Shown here piece by piece: positions 62,496 to 64,000 of a stretch of DNA of 64,000 nt. Position 1 is the first letter of the stretch. Each line of letters starts with the position of its first letter. The translations under genes were made by a program, and so were the position numbers. The notes beneath the pieces were generated by a model. The model was not told the DNA's origin, ran no database searches, and saw only the letters and a program-made list of their open reading frames with translations. The stretch lies in NCBI RefSeq assembly GCF_026212465.1, contig NC_080062.1, positions 12,657,424-12,721,423 of the forward strand. Reading direction: 5' to 3'. This DNA is from Amaranthus tricolor. Its lineage: Eukaryota; Streptophyta; Magnoliopsida; Caryophyllales; Amaranthaceae.

Positions 62496-64000
62496 AATAG
62501 TATTGTGTGCGAAGTTTCGTGCAAAACAAACCAAGTTTGAGCTACTTTATGCGCAAAAGTGGCAAAAACGCTTTTTAAAATCGCAACTTATCACGTAATT
62601 TCTAGCATATGACTATGATTTTATATTTTAACCACTCAACACCTTAATATATACCAAATAGTGTTGTGTGCCAAGTTTCGTGCAAAACAAACGAAGTTTG
62701 AGCTACTTTATGTGCAAAAGTGGCAAAACGCTTAAAAACCCTTAAAATCACAACTTAACACGTAATTTCTAGCATATGACTAAGATTTTAAATTCTAACC
62801 ACTTCAACACAATAATATATACCAAATAGTGTTGTGTGTCAAGTTTCTTGCAAAACAAACCATGTTTGAACTACTTATGCGGAAAAGTGGCAAAAACGCT
62901 TAAAAAACTCTTAAAATCGAAACTTATCAGGTAATTTGTAGCATATGACTATGATTTTAAATTCTAACCACTTCAACACAAAAATATATATACCAAATAG
63001 TTTTGTGTGTCATGTTTCGTGCAAAACAAACCAAGTTTGAGCTACTTTATTCGCAAAAGTGCCAAAAAACGCTTAAAAACCCTTAAAATCGCAATTTATC
63101 ACGTAATTTCTAGCATATTACTATGATTATATATTTTAACCAGTTAGACACAATAATATATACCAAATAGTGTTGTGTGCCAGGTTTCGTGAAAAACAAA
63201 CCAAGTTTGAGCTACTTTATGTGCAAAAGTGGTAAAACGCTTAAAAACCCTTAAAATTGCAACTTAACATGTAATTTCTAGCATATGACTAAGATTTTAA
63301 ATTCTAACCACTTCAACACAATAATATATACCAAATAGTGTTGTGTGCGAAGTTTCGTACAAAACAAACCAAGTTTGAGAAACGTAATGCGCAAAAGTGG
63401 CAAAAATGCTTAAAAACCCTTACAATCATAACTTATCACGTAATTTATAGCATATGACTATTATTTTATATTTTAACCACTTCAACACAGTAATATATAC
63501 CAAATCGTGTTGTGTGCCAAGTTTCGTGTAAAACAAACCAAGTTTGAGTTACTTTATGTGCAAAACTGGCAAAACGCATAAAAACCCTTAAAATCGCAAC
63601 TTAACACGTAATTTCTTGCATATGACTAAGATTTTAAATTCTAACCACTTCAATAGAATAATAAATACCAAATAGTGTTGTGTGCCAAGTTTCGTGCAAA
63701 ACAAACCAAGTTTGAGCTACTTTATGTGCAAAAGTGGAAAAAAACGCTTATAAACCCCTTAAAATCACAACATAACATGTAATTTCTTGCATATTACTAT
63801 GATTTTTCAATTCTAATCACTTCAACACAATAATATATACTAAATAGTGTTATGTGCCAAGTTTCGTGCAAAACAAACCAACTTTGAGCTACTTTATGCG
63901 CAAAAGTGCAAAAACGCTAAAAAAACCCTTATAATTGCAACATAACACGTAATTTCTAGCATATGACTTTGATATTCAATTCTAAAAACTTCAACACAAT
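62496..64000 (+). repeat. HOR unit U12, subtype X, cut by window end
   Basis: 1,505 bp visible. By the usual length it should end near 64,016. X markers are in m3, m4, m6, m8 and m9. Its m1 lost part of the A-tract region ('aaacgctttttaaaatcgc' near 62,567). Confidence 0.87.

Larger units (their letters stand above)
15095..64000 (+). repeat. Satellite array 2, about 169-bp monomer
   Basis: Uninterrupted satellite of the same family as bases 1-14,994, in the opposite orientation. Monomers run 'caaatagtgttgtgtgcc', 'aagtttcgtgcaaaacaaac', 'gagctactttatg', 'caaaagtggcaaaaacg', 'cttaaaaacccttaaaatcg', 'cacgtaatttctagcatatg', 'gactatgattttatatttt', 'aaccacttcaacacaataa'. Monomer lengths measured in one clean unit are 168-171 bp. 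Nearly every monomer has CATATG or a one-base variant of it. The array is hierarchical: 18-19-monomer units with 10-kb blocks up to about 43 kb, then a 9-monomer HOR. I found no gene, RNA gene or transposon in it. It runs off the right edge of the window. Confidence 0.98.

Noticed and set aside
1..64000. CRISPR array
   Set aside because: The repeat is the full 168-171-bp unit with no unique spacers, and there are no cas genes.
1..64000. Primate alpha satellite, because the unit is near 171 bp and forms HORs
   Set aside because: The sequence does not resemble the alphoid consensus I know; only unit size and HOR style are shared.
1..64000. Arabidopsis CEN180 or Brassica centromere repeat
   Set aside because: Shares CATATG-type words but not the surrounding order. 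I could not align it from memory, so no family name is given.
1..64000. tRNA, rRNA or other structured RNA genes
   Set aside because: No conserved rRNA or tRNA motif seen; the A/T-rich monomer pattern explains all local inverted repeats.
1..64000. Promoter TATA boxes in 'aataatatatacc'
   Set aside because: Present once per monomer as plain A/T-rich satellite sequence, with no gene downstream.
1..64000. Telomeric or interstitial telomere array
   Set aside because: AAACCCT occurs once per monomer only and never in tandem.

Overview
The whole window is satellite DNA. One AT-rich repeat family (a monomer counted at about 32% GC) with a unit of about 168-171 bp fills it from end to end. Dividing length by unit size gives roughly 375-380 monomers. 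I see no protein-coding gene, RNA gene, transposable element or unique-sequence spacer on either strand. Unit size, base composition, head-to-tail order and nested higher-order repeats (HORs) fit a eukaryotic centromeric or pericentromeric satellite, most likely from a plant or another eukaryote with large satellite arrays. I do not recognise the monomer as a named family and do not assign a species. Short open frames scattered through the window are shadows of the repeat.

Layout. (1) Bases 1-14,994 form an array in one orientation: old and irregular at 1-6 kb, then local amplifications of 8, 5, 2 and 19 monomers. (2) Bases 14,995-15,094 are exactly 100 N, a scaffold gap. (3) Bases 15,095-64,000 hold the same family in the opposite orientation. 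From 15.1 to 43 kb the array is built on an 18-19-monomer period (about 3.02-3.21 kb), overlain by two copies of a roughly 10-kb block. A transitional zone covers 42.7-46.6 kb. From 46.6 kb to the window end lies a very regular 9-monomer HOR of about 1,521 bp. Its units alternate between two subtypes (X and Y), giving an 18-monomer, about 3.04-kb super-repeat.

How it works. Nothing here acts through genes. What the sequence shows is the record of unequal exchange: seams, hybrid units, units missing one or four monomers, and block duplications. Most monomers also carry structural motifs that could matter for chromatin: A-tracts phased at 9-10 bp (predicted bending) and a short dyad, CAAAC-N3-GTTTG. 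Array order becomes more regular towards the right end, so the most recently homogenised part probably continues beyond base 64,000. Many differences between near-identical copies from 15 kb onward are one-base indels in homopolymers, typical of residual long-read error.

Conventions. '+' means the monomer orientation of the right-hand array (reading ...ccaaatagtgttgtg... to ...acttcaacacaataa...); the left array is therefore '-'. Seam positions are read by eye and good to a few tens of bases unless a motif position is given. Monomer-type names used here (C, D, E, m1-m9, X, Y) are my own labels.
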